Position numbers and translations under genes: made by a program. From NCBI RefSeq assembly GCF_947169445.1, contig NZ_CAMVPU010000017.1, forward strand, positions 1 to 64,000: a DNA stretch of 64,000 bases. Reading direction: 5' to 3'. Shown piece after piece: positions 35,539 to 43,852 of this stretch. This DNA is from an uncultured Butyrivibrio sp. (GTDB taxonomy: Bacteria; Bacillota; Clostridia; Lachnospirales; Lachnospiraceae). The notes beneath the pieces are model-generated. The model saw only the letters and a list, made by a program, of their open reading frames with translations, did no database searches and was not told where the DNA came from. Each line of letters begins with the position of its first letter. Position 1 is the first letter of the stretch.

Positions 35539-35592
35539 GGAAAACGTTTTCCGTAACAAGGACAATATATTATAAAACGGAAACGAAGTCAA
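35539..35592 (-). promoter_or_regulatory. Promoter and LacI-type operator of the GH13 gene
   Basis: On the minus strand TTGACT (35587-35592), a 17-bp spacer and TATATT (35564-35569) form a good sigma-A promoter. GGAAAACGTTTTCC at 35539-35552 is a perfect 14-bp palindrome with the central CG typical of MalR/CcpA-like LacI-family repressors. It lies just downstream of the expected transcription start, where binding would block transcription. Confidence 0.75.
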
Positions 35593-35726
35593 GAGAAAAA
35601 GAGTTACTATTTTGAAAACTGAATAGTAATGATAGAATAATAAAGTGCAGAAATAATAAAGGAGACGGAAACTGGTAGGACTGGTTCTCCTGGCAGAGGA
35701 ATTTTTGTTGAGGGATAAATACTGAC

Positions 35727-36305
35727 ATGAATGAATTTGACGAAAGATACAGTACAGCAGAAGAAGCGATAGTTGATTCTTTCTTTATGCTGTTAAAAGA
35801 CAAAGACATAGATAAAATAACGGTTTCAGATGTAGTCAAGAAGGCCGGCATAGTGAGAAGTACATTCTACAATCATTATGAAAACGTACCTGCCCTTGTG
35901 AATGCTGCAGAGGAAAAGACAATTGAGAATATCTTTAGCCTTATGGAAAGCTTTCATCCAAGGGATGACAAGGAAATCTGCAAATCCTTCTTTTTAGCTA
36001 TCTGTAATTATACAAGAGAAAATCCGTTTCTTTCGACACTACTGGACAGCACAAGGGGAGACGCATTTTTTGAAAAGATGCTTCTGATGTTTGACAGATA
36101 TATGAGAAAGGTTACGGATGACGAATCCTATCATATAGGGAACCGAAAGAGTGCTGCATATTTCATTGCATCGTCAATAGGCAGCACCATCGGCGTCCTT
36201 CATAAGTGGTCCACTGAGAATTTTGATGTTTCGGAAGATGAGATTGCTGATATACTGGCGCAGGTTTTTATAACAGGAGTTCTTCCGGGATTGAGTTTAA
36301 AATAA
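35727..36305 (+). CDS. TetR-family transcriptional regulator
   Basis: A 192-residue regulator. The N-terminal TetR helix-turn-helix is at about residues 10-58 (KITVSDVVKKAGIVRSTFYNHYEN). The C-terminal half is all-helical and ends in SEDEIADILAQVFITGVL, as in a group of Firmicute TetR regulators with a conserved helical effector domain. It is convergent with the adenylation enzyme gene (16 bp between stops) and divergent from the GH13 gene, so it could act on either. A lipid or peptide-like effector is plausible but not shown. Confidence 0.85.
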   Translation: MNEFDERYSTAEEAIVDSFFMLLKDKDIDKITVSDVVKKAGIVRSTFYNHYENVPALVNAAEEKTIENIFSLMESFHPRDDKEICKSFFLAICNYTRENPFLSTLLDSTRGDAFFEKMLLMFDRYMRKVTDDESYHIGNRKSAAYFIASSIGSTIGVLHKWSTENFDVSEDEIADILAQVFITGVLPGLSLK

Positions 36306-36320
36306 TTATTTTACTGTTTG

Positions 36321-37841
36321 TTACGCAGGAATATCTTCTTCTGCGTATTGCCTTAGTATTTTCTTGGTGGTATTTCTTCTGAAAGGATTTTCCCTGATCA
36401 CAAGATGGGCAATTCTTCTGTAGCTTGGCTGGGAATTATTATATTCATCAAGAAGCTTCCATAGTTCCTTTTCAAGACTATCGTTTGTAAGTTTCTTTTT
36501 GCATATATAATCCTGGTCAGGATAAATTCTGGCTGTAAGGCCATTGCCATCTCCTGTAACAATTACTTCTTCGATGAGCGGGAAAAGCGCGAGCTTATTT
36601 TCTATTTCCTCAGGGGAGATATTTTCGCCGTTTGACAGGATGATGAGATTCTTAACCCTTCCATTGATATAAAGATAGCCATCTTCATCAATATAACCTT
36701 TATCACCGGTGTGTAGAAAACCACCTTCAAGTGTTTTGGCCGTTTCATCCGGCATATTGTAATAGCCCTTCATGACGCTTGTACTACGAACAAGAATTTC
36801 GCCATTTTCAATCCGGATTTCTGCGTTTCTTAATATTTTCCCAACTGAGCCGCTCTTATGATTTAGAGGAGTGTTGGAACTGATAACCGGCGAGCATTCA
36901 CTCATGCCGTAACCCTCGTAGATATTAATTCCATATTCCTTGAATTTATCTACATAGAATGGATCCAGATGTGCACCGCCTGAAAAAACTGTGGTGAGAT
37001 TTCCGCCAAAGACCTTTGCAGCGACAAGCTTTTTGGGCAGGAGTTTTCCTGTGGAGGTGCTCTTTAGTTTTTTATAGATGGTCTCTATCATCATAGGCAC
37101 CATCAGCATTACATTAGGTTTAAAGAGCTGCATGTTTTTTACAATGTGCAGCAGTGAGTCGTTGATGCATATAGTGACTCCAAGGGACAGGCACTTTAAG
37201 TAGTCCATGACAAGGCAGTAAGCATGGTGAATTGGAAGCACGCTCAGAGTGACCATACCCGGATGGGCTTCATATTCCACAGCTTCCACATTGCTCATAA
37301 GGTTTTTGTGGGTTAGCATTACACCCTTACTTTTTCCGGTGGTTCCTGAAGTGAAGATTATCATAGCAAGTTCATCAGTAGAACCTGCAGGGGCATCAGA
37401 GACTTCATCTCCGGTATTTTCAAGGGATAGAAGCTCTTCCTGAGTAAGGCTGTATATTTTGGAGATCAAAGGGCATTTATCAGCTATTTCTTTTGCCAGA
37501 TCAAGCTTTTCGAAAGATAGGAATACCGCCTTTGAATCAGACCTTATCAAAAGATCAATTATTTCGTCATCTGGAAGGAGCGGGTCAATCAGAACTGCTG
37601 TATTATCCCCTGAAGTAATGGCAAAAAAAGCTGTGATCCATTCGATAGAGCTAAAACCAACGATTGCTATGTGACTGTTTGAAAGACCATGGGCATTTAG
37701 TGCTTTTCTTATGTTAGAAGCCTGAGAGCACAGTTCACCATAGGTACGCTGAAATACATCTTTCCCCTTGGGCCATTTTATGGCCGGTAGATCGTGGTAG
37801 TTATTATCTATTTGGTCGAGCAGTTGACGTATATTATCCAT
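36321..37841 (-). CDS. Stand-alone AMP-forming adenylation enzyme
   Basis: A 506-residue member of the ANL family (acyl-CoA synthetase / NRPS adenylation). Core motifs are FTSGTTGKSKGVMLTHKNL, YEGYGMSECSP, LHTGDKGYIDEDGYLYINGRVKNLI and a C-terminal TTKKILRQ with the catalytic lysine. It would activate a carboxylic or amino acid as AMP-ester and load the neighbouring carrier protein. ATG 37841 is chosen with GGGGG upstream; the frame opens 18 nt earlier at a GTG. It is last in a three-gene minus-strand set with carrier and condensation proteins. The substrate cannot be read by eye. Confidence 0.88.
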   Translation of the reverse strand: MDNIRQLLDQIDNNYHDLPAIKWPKGKDVFQRTYGELCSQASNIRKALNAHGLSNSHIAIVGFSSIEWITAFFAITSGDNTAVLIDPLLPDDEIIDLLIRSDSKAVFLSFEKLDLAKEIADKCPLISKIYSLTQEELLSLENTGDEVSDAPAGSTDELAMIIFTSGTTGKSKGVMLTHKNLMSNVEAVEYEAHPGMVTLSVLPIHHAYCLVMDYLKCLSLGVTICINDSLLHIVKNMQLFKPNVMLMVPMMIETIYKKLKSTSTGKLLPKKLVAAKVFGGNLTTVFSGGAHLDPFYVDKFKEYGINIYEGYGMSECSPVISSNTPLNHKSGSVGKILRNAEIRIENGEILVRSTSVMKGYYNMPDETAKTLEGGFLHTGDKGYIDEDGYLYINGRVKNLIILSNGENISPEEIENKLALFPLIEEVIVTGDGNGLTARIYPDQDYICKKKLTNDSLEKELWKLLDEYNNSQPSYRRIAHLVIRENPFRRNTTKKILRQYAEEDIPA

Positions 37842-37870
37842 GTTATTTTTTTCCCCCACGTATTATATGA

Positions 37871-38110
37871 TCAGGCAGACTTTTTTGCGCCTTCAATAAA
37901 TAGAAGTGCTTCTCCGATTGTTGTTATGTTTCCTATTTTTTCTGAATCTATCTCAATATCAAAATTGTCCTCAAGATCTCCCAAAAGTGACATAAAGTCA
38001 AAAGAGCTAAGCCCCAAATCCTCTAAAAATCTCATGTCGTTTGTCATTTCCTGTGGCGTTACTGAGCAGTACTGTGCAAGAAATTCCTTAAATTTTTTTT
38101 CATTTTTCAT
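37871..38110 (-). CDS. Acyl or peptidyl carrier protein
   Basis: A 79-residue carrier. The phosphopantetheine serine lies in LGLSSFDFMSLL, in the place of the usual DSL motif (SS here), with the acidic helices normal for the family. It would hold the activated substrate as a thioester for the condensation-type protein. It is 22 bp after the condensation gene and 29 bp before the adenylation gene, and it differs from a housekeeping fatty-acid ACP in sequence and context. Confidence 0.88.
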   Translation of the reverse strand: MKNEKKFKEFLAQYCSVTPQEMTNDMRFLEDLGLSSFDFMSLLGDLEDNFDIEIDSEKIGNITTIGEALLFIEGAKKSA

Positions 38111-38132
38111 AGTGTTTTCTCCTCCTTTTTAA

Positions 38133-39518
38133 TTAGACAGTTTCCATTATTTCTTTTAAGGCTTTTGAATCATCACTTATACCGGTAAAGACAATTCGCA
38201 TCATATAGTAGTAGAAAAGCTCGATGTCTTTTTCATTAAGAGCCGCTGTCTGATAGTGGTAGGAAAAGTTCAGACCGCCGTCATCTGTGTGGGTTACGGT
38301 GAGATAAACCTTTTTGGTGGCTGCACCGTTGGCAAACCATTTGAAATACAGTGGGATACCGGAAAGGTTCATATTGTCTGCATTTAACTGAAGCGGCTGG
38401 TATGTCAGATAGCAGCTTTCATAAGTGGTTCCATCCGGAGTGCCAAAGCGCTTTTTCATGGATTGTTTTATTAGCTCCGGGTCATAATTGCTGTGAAGAT
38501 ATATGTTATTCTGGGTGTCCTGAACGTGCTTTGCCGCATCCAAAAAGCTCGTAGATGCGTTTATCACAGTTCTGCAGGGGAACATTATGGTCCTGCTTCC
38601 ACCACTGGTCCATTCATCATGGGTGGATCTTCTTGCAATGAAGCTTTCTATAGTAATGTCTTCCTGAAAATCGTTGACCTTGGATAGATAAGTTCTCATG
38701 GTAAGAAGAAGCAGGTTGTTAAAAGAAATCCTTCTTCCCAAGCAGTATTCCAGGAGCTTTTTGGTGGCTTCGCTATCTAGCTTGTAGTCCCTGACTTCCA
38801 CAAACAGGTTTTCTTTTTCTATATCTGCACTTCGAAGGCTTTTATCGTTGTGTCTTTTTCTGGATTCTTCAAGCACCTTTTTTCCCTGAATATCTGAGTA
38901 AAGTGGTTCGCCGTACTGATCAAGAATGCTCTCCCAAAAAGCTCTGTCTTTGGCAAAACGTTTTTCATTGCTGACTTTTATAAGATCCTTAGTAAGTACT
39001 TCTTCAAAACCCGCTAGCTTTTCGGGATAATCCTGGCCAAACTTGTAATGAGTATAGAGTGCCATAATGTCTTTTACCATAACAGCAAGTCCGCAGGAAT
39101 CTATAAGTCTGTGATCCAGATGAGCAAAGAATCCGTTGTAGCCATCAGGCAGCATGACCAGTAAAAACTCATACATCGCTCTGTCAGCACCGTCAAAGGG
39201 AACGTAAGCCATGCTCTGACATACACTTTCTGCTTCTTCAAAAGACATGGCTGAAAGATTGAGTAGTTTGATTGTCTTCTGAGATTTGCGTTTAAAGTAC
39301 TGCTTTATTTCACCATTCTCATCCGGAGCTGTGAACCGAAGATTCAGGCACTCATATCTTTTCGTTTCTTCATCTATACACTTGTTTAGAAGCATAAAAT
39401 CAAGGTCCATCTTCACGGCGGCTACGATGGTGACACCGCAGACCTGTTGGGTGTTGTACTGCCTTATCCATTGGTAATGCATGTTTTGGGCAGGAGTTAG
39501 CGGATATAGTGTTTTCAT
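38133..39518 (-). CDS. Stand-alone condensation-domain protein
   Basis: A 461-residue protein that I place in the NRPS condensation / acyltransferase superfamily. It opens with the typical LTPAQNMHYQW, and residues near 135 read HLDHRLIDSCG. This matches the HHxxxDG catalytic motif with the first histidine replaced by aspartate and the final glycine by serine; the second, catalytic histidine and the aspartate remain. It could condense or transfer the group held by the carrier protein. It is first in the operon, with GAGGAGGAG before the ATG. Substrates are unknown. A distant alcohol-acetyltransferase-like role is an alternative. Confidence 0.75.
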   Translation of the reverse strand: MKTLYPLTPAQNMHYQWIRQYNTQQVCGVTIVAAVKMDLDFMLLNKCIDEETKRYECLNLRFTAPDENGEIKQYFKRKSQKTIKLLNLSAMSFEEAESVCQSMAYVPFDGADRAMYEFLLVMLPDGYNGFFAHLDHRLIDSCGLAVMVKDIMALYTHYKFGQDYPEKLAGFEEVLTKDLIKVSNEKRFAKDRAFWESILDQYGEPLYSDIQGKKVLEESRKRHNDKSLRSADIEKENLFVEVRDYKLDSEATKKLLEYCLGRRISFNNLLLLTMRTYLSKVNDFQEDITIESFIARRSTHDEWTSGGSRTIMFPCRTVINASTSFLDAAKHVQDTQNNIYLHSNYDPELIKQSMKKRFGTPDGTTYESCYLTYQPLQLNADNMNLSGIPLYFKWFANGAATKKVYLTVTHTDDGGLNFSYHYQTAALNEKDIELFYYYMMRIVFTGISDDSKALKEIMETV

Positions 39519-39787
39519 AGTTTTCTCCTCCTCGCGTTACATACTGACTTAACTGAATGAAAAGTTAGCATAGTTTCCGAGTGGATGAAATACCGTTTAG
39601 GATTTAACAAACACTTTGAAGAAAATTGACCGGAAGATATCAAACAGAATTTGGAAATGTGTAGTATATCTGATTTTTATTTTCCTTTTAGATTTTTATA
39701 GGCGAGGCGTGATAAAATTAACAGAAAGAGTAAGTATTAAGCATATGCGAAGAAATAACATAGGAAAAGACAAAGGGGAAGGTTACA

Positions 39788-40276
39788 TTGAAGACGATAG
39801 ATGAAAGTGTATTTATTGCACCTGGAGCACAGATTGTAGGAAATGTTCAGATTGGAAAAGACAGCGCTGTATGGTATAACGCGGTTGTTCGCGGAGATTC
39901 AGCCACTGTAGTGGTTGGTAAGCGCACTAATATCCAGGACCTTGCATGTCTGCATGTGGATAAGAAGTATAAGCTTGAAATAGGGGATGGCGTTACTATA
40001 GGACACAGTGCAATAGTTCACGGATGCACTGTTGGAAACAATGTTCTTATCGGAATGGGAGCAATTATCATGAACGGGGCCCATATTGGTAATAACTGTA
40101 TCATTGGTGCCGGTGCTCTGGTAACAGAAAATGTTGAAATACCGGATGGATCAATGGTATACGGAAGCCCTGCAAAGGTAATCAGACCGCTGACAGATAG
40201 AGAGGTGCAGGGAATAAGAGAAAACGCTGATCTGTACGTTGAGCATGCATTAGCTGCTAAGGGGGAGAATAAATAA
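39788..40276 (+). CDS. Gamma-carbonic-anhydrase-like hexapeptide protein
   Basis: A 162-residue left-handed beta-helix protein of the YrdA/PaaY/gamma-carbonic anhydrase family. Hexapeptide repeats run from about residue 10 to 135. The three metal-binding histidines are visible in CLHVD and GHSAIVHGC. The start is TTG 39788, with AGGGGAAGG a few bases upstream; no in-frame ATG suits. The AEC transporter follows after 5 bp. Carbonic anhydrase activity varies in this family, so the reaction is uncertain. Confidence 0.85.
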   Translation: MKTIDESVFIAPGAQIVGNVQIGKDSAVWYNAVVRGDSATVVVGKRTNIQDLACLHVDKKYKLEIGDGVTIGHSAIVHGCTVGNNVLIGMGAIIMNGAHIGNNCIIGAGALVTENVEIPDGSMVYGSPAKVIRPLTDREVQGIRENADLYVEHALAAKGENK

Positions 40277-40281
40277 TAACT

Positions 40282-41220
40282 ATGGAAAACTTAATAGTTG
40301 CGACAAATGCGGTCATACCGTTTATGGTGTATATATTTCTAGGGGCAATTGCAAAGAAGTTTAACCTGGTAAACGAGAACTTTTTGAAGGAAATGAATGG
40401 TGTTGTGTTCAAAGTGTTTTTTCCGTTTATCATGTTCAACAACTTATATGATGTGGATTTTGGGAAGCTTAGCGGTGCAAGATATGTAGAGTTTGCTGTG
40501 GTGGCGACGTTGATAGTGATCATAGCGTCATTTGTATTGGTACCTTTGTTTTCTAAAGACAACCGCCGCAAAGGAGTTATAACCCAGGCAATCTTCAGAA
40601 GTAATTCAGTTTTGTATGCGATTCCGCTTGCGCAGAGCGTGTTCGGATCAGAAGGCTCCACTATGGCAAGCATTGTTGTTGCATTTGTAGTGCCGATATA
40701 CAACATAGCTTCGGTGGCAATCCTTGAGTATTACAGGGGAGGCAGGGTTTCTTATGGAAAGCTTTTTATAAATATTCTAAAGAATCCTCTTATTATCGGT
40801 GCTATAGCAGGTGTCCTTTTTAATTTCCTTCCTGTAACAATGCCGGCTTGCCTGACACTTCCTATATCGGAATTGTGCAACATGGCAACTCCGCTGTCAC
40901 TTTTTGTTCTCGGTGGAACGCTTCATCTTTCTAACATGAAGAAGGATTATATTCCATTAACTGTTGGTGTTTTATTAAAACTCATAATGGTGCCTAGCAT
41001 TTTATCAGTTATCATGGCCAACCTGGGATTTAGAGGAAATGAGTTTTTTGTAGTATTTGTCATGTTTGCAACGCCCGTAGCTGCAGCATCATATCCAATG
41101 GCGCAGAGTATGGATGCTGATGCAGATCTGGCGGGAGAATACGTTGTGATAACGACTGTCCTTTCGATTGCAACGATCTTTTGCTGGATACTGGTACTTA
41201 AGAGATTTGGACTAATATGA
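40282..41220 (+). CDS. AEC family transporter (auxin efflux carrier type)
   Basis: A 312-residue membrane protein with about ten hydrophobic segments in two halves. Family features include the N-terminal VIPFMVYIFLGAIAKKF and the mid-protein NPLIIGAIAGVLFNFL, and the C-terminal TPVAAASYPMAQSM stretch. Bacterial AEC proteins carry malate, malonate or other organic acids; the substrate here is unknown. The stop codon TGA is followed in the same frame by 31 codons of unrelated protein-like sequence. Confidence 0.88.
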   Translation: MENLIVATNAVIPFMVYIFLGAIAKKFNLVNENFLKEMNGVVFKVFFPFIMFNNLYDVDFGKLSGARYVEFAVVATLIVIIASFVLVPLFSKDNRRKGVITQAIFRSNSVLYAIPLAQSVFGSEGSTMASIVVAFVVPIYNIASVAILEYYRGGRVSYGKLFINILKNPLIIGAIAGVLFNFLPVTMPACLTLPISELCNMATPLSLFVLGGTLHLSNMKKDYIPLTVGVLLKLIMVPSILSVIMANLGFRGNEFFVVFVMFATPVAAASYPMAQSMDADADLAGEYVVITTVLSIATIFCWILVLKRFGLI

Positions 41221-41316
41221 TATGAGTTCTATAAAAAGGGCGATAAGCTTGAACTTGTTGATGAAATCGAAGCCACTCATGTGGGATGTGAGTATGGTGA
41301 ATATGGTGAGGAGTAA
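41221..41316 (+). pseudogene. Orphan coding remnant between AEC and GH43 genes
   Basis: Directly after the AEC stop, in the same frame, 31 sense codons read YEFYKKGDKLELVDEIEATH and on to a second stop. The composition is protein-like and acidic, yet no start codon exists in this stretch. It looks like the C-terminal end of a lost gene brought next to the AEC gene by deletion. Its last codons (GGTGAGGAG) now provide the ribosome binding site of the GH43 gene. Confidence 0.4.
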
Positions 41317-41318
41317 AA

Positions 41319-42335
41319 ATGCCAAAGAAGAGAACACTTTCGCAAAAAATTGATGAATATCCATACAGCATAAGAGATGTGCATATAAGTGATCCATTCA
41401 TACTTGCTGATGAAAAGACAGGTCTTTATTACACTTATGTGCAGTTTGTTGATTCAAAGCGTTTCCCTGATATAAAGGAAGACGAGCCGTGTTTCTATGT
41501 TTTGAAATCACCTGATCTGGTAAACTGGTCTGTTCCAAAAGTATGCTTTAGAAAAGGCGATTTCTGGGCAGATAAAGATTACTGGGCTCCGGAATGTCAT
41601 GTTTGGAATGGGAAATATTACATCATTTCCTCATTTAGAGCAGAAGGAAAATACAGGGGATGTCAGTGTCTTGTTTCAGAAAGTCCGGAAGGACCATTTG
41701 AGCCGGTAGGTGAAGCACCGATTACTCCGAAGGGTTGGCATTGCCTTGATGGCACGTTATACGTGGATGAACAGAACAATCCGTGGCTCGTTTTTTGCCA
41801 TGAATGGATGCAGGTTTATGATGGACAGATCTGCGCAATAAGGTTAAGTGATGATCTTTCAAAAGCAGTATCAGAGCCTGAAATCTTATTTAGAGCATCT
41901 GATGCTCCATGGCGTGGAAAGGCTGCAGCGGATGGAGGCCTTGTGACCGATGGACCGTTTTTGTTCAGATTAAAGACCGGAACACTTATCATGCTGTGGT
42001 CCAGCTTTTCAGAAAGAGGCGGATATACCGTGGGCTATGCGAGGTCTGCAAGTGGAACAATCCATGGTCCGTGGATTCAGGAAGAAATTCCACTCTATGC
42101 TCTTGATGGTGGTCATGCCATGCTCTTTAAGACATTTAGCGGGAAGCTGATGATGTCACTTCATTGTCCCAATATCCATGAAAAGAAGCGAATCTTACTT
42201 TTTGAGATGGAAGAAAAGGGTGACAGTCTGGCAATTAAAAATGAAATTACTGGTAACTGGTATAACAATGCCGGTGGCGCCGCTGAAAAATGGCGCTATA
42301 AGGCAGAATGTACAGAGGCTTTTTATACAAGCTGA
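41319..42335 (+). CDS. GH43 glycosidase (arabinan/xylan side-chain type)
   Basis: A 338-residue enzyme with no signal peptide, so it acts inside the cell on imported oligosaccharides. The five-bladed beta-propeller signature residues are seen: the catalytic base aspartate in ISDPFI, a second aspartate in HCLDGTLYVDE and a glutamate in FCHEW. WAPECHVWNGKYY is typical of the family. GH43 enzymes are beta-xylosidases or alpha-L-arabinofuranosidases/arabinanases; which one cannot be told. GGTGAGGAG lies 5 nt before ATG 41319. Confidence 0.88.
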   Translation: MPKKRTLSQKIDEYPYSIRDVHISDPFILADEKTGLYYTYVQFVDSKRFPDIKEDEPCFYVLKSPDLVNWSVPKVCFRKGDFWADKDYWAPECHVWNGKYYIISSFRAEGKYRGCQCLVSESPEGPFEPVGEAPITPKGWHCLDGTLYVDEQNNPWLVFCHEWMQVYDGQICAIRLSDDLSKAVSEPEILFRASDAPWRGKAAADGGLVTDGPFLFRLKTGTLIMLWSSFSERGGYTVGYARSASGTIHGPWIQEEIPLYALDGGHAMLFKTFSGKLMMSLHCPNIHEKKRILLFEMEEKGDSLAIKNEITGNWYNNAGGAAEKWRYKAECTEAFYTS

Positions 42336-42401
42336 TGATAGAACATTAGTAGTATAATCGACGAAGTTTATGGGGGATTGGACCGCTGGAATATTAGTAT
42401 C

Positions 42402-42712
42402 TGAGTTGACCTCTTTTTACAAATTTGTAATATGAGTCATGTAAATATATATTGGCAAATGACTCACATTATAAAATTCCAATTTTTGAGTCAATGTATT
42501 GGAAGCCATTGCTTGACCTCAAATTTTAATAATTCAAAATGGGTCAATCATGTAGTTGTAGATTGTTGACTGCAATTATAGTTTGTAGTTAATGAGTCAT
42601 TTGATACCTAAATTCGCTATGACCGCATATTGTAAATTTGGATACTGAGTCAATCATAAGAATTTTGCATGATGACTGCAAATATAGATTACTACTTTTG
42701 AGTCGAGAAAAA
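42402..42712. repeat. Degenerate tandem repeat, about 53-bp period
   Basis: TGAGTCA-type words start at 42433, 42487, 42541 (as GGGTCA), 42593, 42646 and 42699 (as TGAGTCG): spacing 54, 54, 52, 53 and 53 bp. TTGAC- or ATGAC-type words (TGACTCA, TGACCTCA, TGACTGCAA, TGACCGCA, TGACTGCAA) sit midway in each unit, at about 42460, 42514, 42567, 42620 and 42673. The region therefore holds five diverged units, each carrying two half-sites about 26-27 bp apart. It has no open frame. It precedes the protease genes that begin at 42961. Confidence 0.75.
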
Positions 42713-42730
42713 TAAATATGTTTGTGCATT

Positions 42731-42780
42731 AAAAAAGCAGCTCTGAGCCATTTTTGAAGAAATTCGAAGATGGCTTTTTT
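42731..42780 (+). terminator. Terminator-like hairpin with A-run and T-run
   Basis: AAAAAA, then AGCCAT pairing with ATGGCT through an imperfect inner stem, then TTTTTT. It could end transcription reading through the tandem repeat region from the GH43 gene, or act on the opposite strand. Confidence 0.55.
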
Positions 42781-42822
42781 ATATAATAAGAAATTTCTCC
42801 GGATTTCTTATTATATAAAAAA
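42775..42822. terminator. Long perfect inverted repeat, 20-bp arms
   Basis: TTTTTTATATAATAAGAAAT and ATTTCTTATTATATAAAAAA are exact complements separated by 8 nt. The arms are almost pure AT. It shares its first T-run with the preceding hairpin, so the two structures are mutually exclusive at their junction. It may be a bidirectional terminator or a switchable leader element 139 bp before the first CPBP gene. Confidence 0.55.
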
Positions 42823-42960
42823 CGTAATACAATATAAAGTTTTTCTGAAATAAGTCTAAATTCATCTTGCAAAGTGGACTTAATCAGTCGATTTCTAATA
42901 CAATGAAAGTATAGTATATATTCAATTATCCGTGATGTTTTTTACAGGAGGAATCGACCA

Positions 42961-43800
42961 ATGACTAGAAAACATACCATTTTAGATCGTTCAATTATCG
43001 GATATTTTGTTCTTTTAATATTTGTTTTGCTCTTTTCATCTATTGGTGCATCCCTTATAGATAATCCCCTTTCAAACGTTATACCGGGTTATGCAAAAGA
43101 AATGTCCGGATACGGAATAACTGCGACATCTGCGTCCGGTATCGGAGCTGCTATAGGTGTTATTTTAGCAGCTATTATATTTACGCTTTGGTTCAGGCCT
43201 GAATTCAAGGGCGTCCTTGGCTTGAGAGGCTTTTGGTGGGGAGTTTTGGTTATGCTTCCTTTCCTTATAGCAGATTATGTTGGTGCTGCTATTGATCTTT
43301 ATACATTTGGATTTGGCAATGTGCTTGTTGCTTTTTTATCTGCTCTTTCGCCTGGATTTACCGAGGAAGTAGCATTCAGAGGTCTTGGGATAGCCAATTA
43401 TATGAGAACGATCAAGTCTGAGAAGCAGATTAAACATATATTCTGGCTGTCAACAATATTGTTTGCTGCTGTACATATTACCAATATCTTTTCAGGCGGA
43501 AGTCCTGTGGCTGGTATCTTTCAGGTAGTATATTGTGTCGGAGTTGGCGCTATTTTGGGCGCGGTATATTTACGCACTGCTAACCTGTGGGTTGTGATGA
43601 TCGCGCATTTTACACTGGATTTTGCCGGACTTATTAACAGTTACTATACTTCAACAGGCGGTCTTTCGACACAGCTGATTGCCAGTGACTATGTCAATCT
43701 TGTGGTATCTGCGATTGGAATAGTAACTGCACTTATCTTGTTATCACCTAAGAACTACCCTAAGATCATGGATCTTTGGAAAGAAAAGTGGAGCCTGTAG
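42961..43800 (+). CDS. CPBP-family intramembrane protease (CAAX type)
   Basis: A 279-residue polytopic protein with about seven membrane segments. The CPBP motifs are intact: Glu135-Glu136 in FTEEVAFRG, the histidine in FAAVHITN and the third motif AHFTLDF. Such proteins are Rce1-like metal-independent proteases, and in Firmicutes they often sit with bacteriocin or peptide genes for maturation or self-protection. Ribosome binding site AGGAGG precedes ATG 42961. It is first of a protease-rich run. Its substrate is unknown. Confidence 0.9.
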   Translation: MTRKHTILDRSIIGYFVLLIFVLLFSSIGASLIDNPLSNVIPGYAKEMSGYGITATSASGIGAAIGVILAAIIFTLWFRPEFKGVLGLRGFWWGVLVMLPFLIADYVGAAIDLYTFGFGNVLVAFLSALSPGFTEEVAFRGLGIANYMRTIKSEKQIKHIFWLSTILFAAVHITNIFSGGSPVAGIFQVVYCVGVGAILGAVYLRTANLWVVMIAHFTLDFAGLINSYYTSTGGLSTQLIASDYVNLVVSAIGIVTALILLSPKNYPKIMDLWKEKWSL

Positions 43801-43852
43801 ACTGCACCATTTAAGAATCTATGCCTTGGAAGATAAATGAAAGGCAATGTGT

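Noticed and set aside
42402..42712. CRISPR array
   Set aside because: Only short words are conserved, the intervening sequence also diverges gradually between units, and no cas gene is near. A degenerate tandem repeat explains it better.
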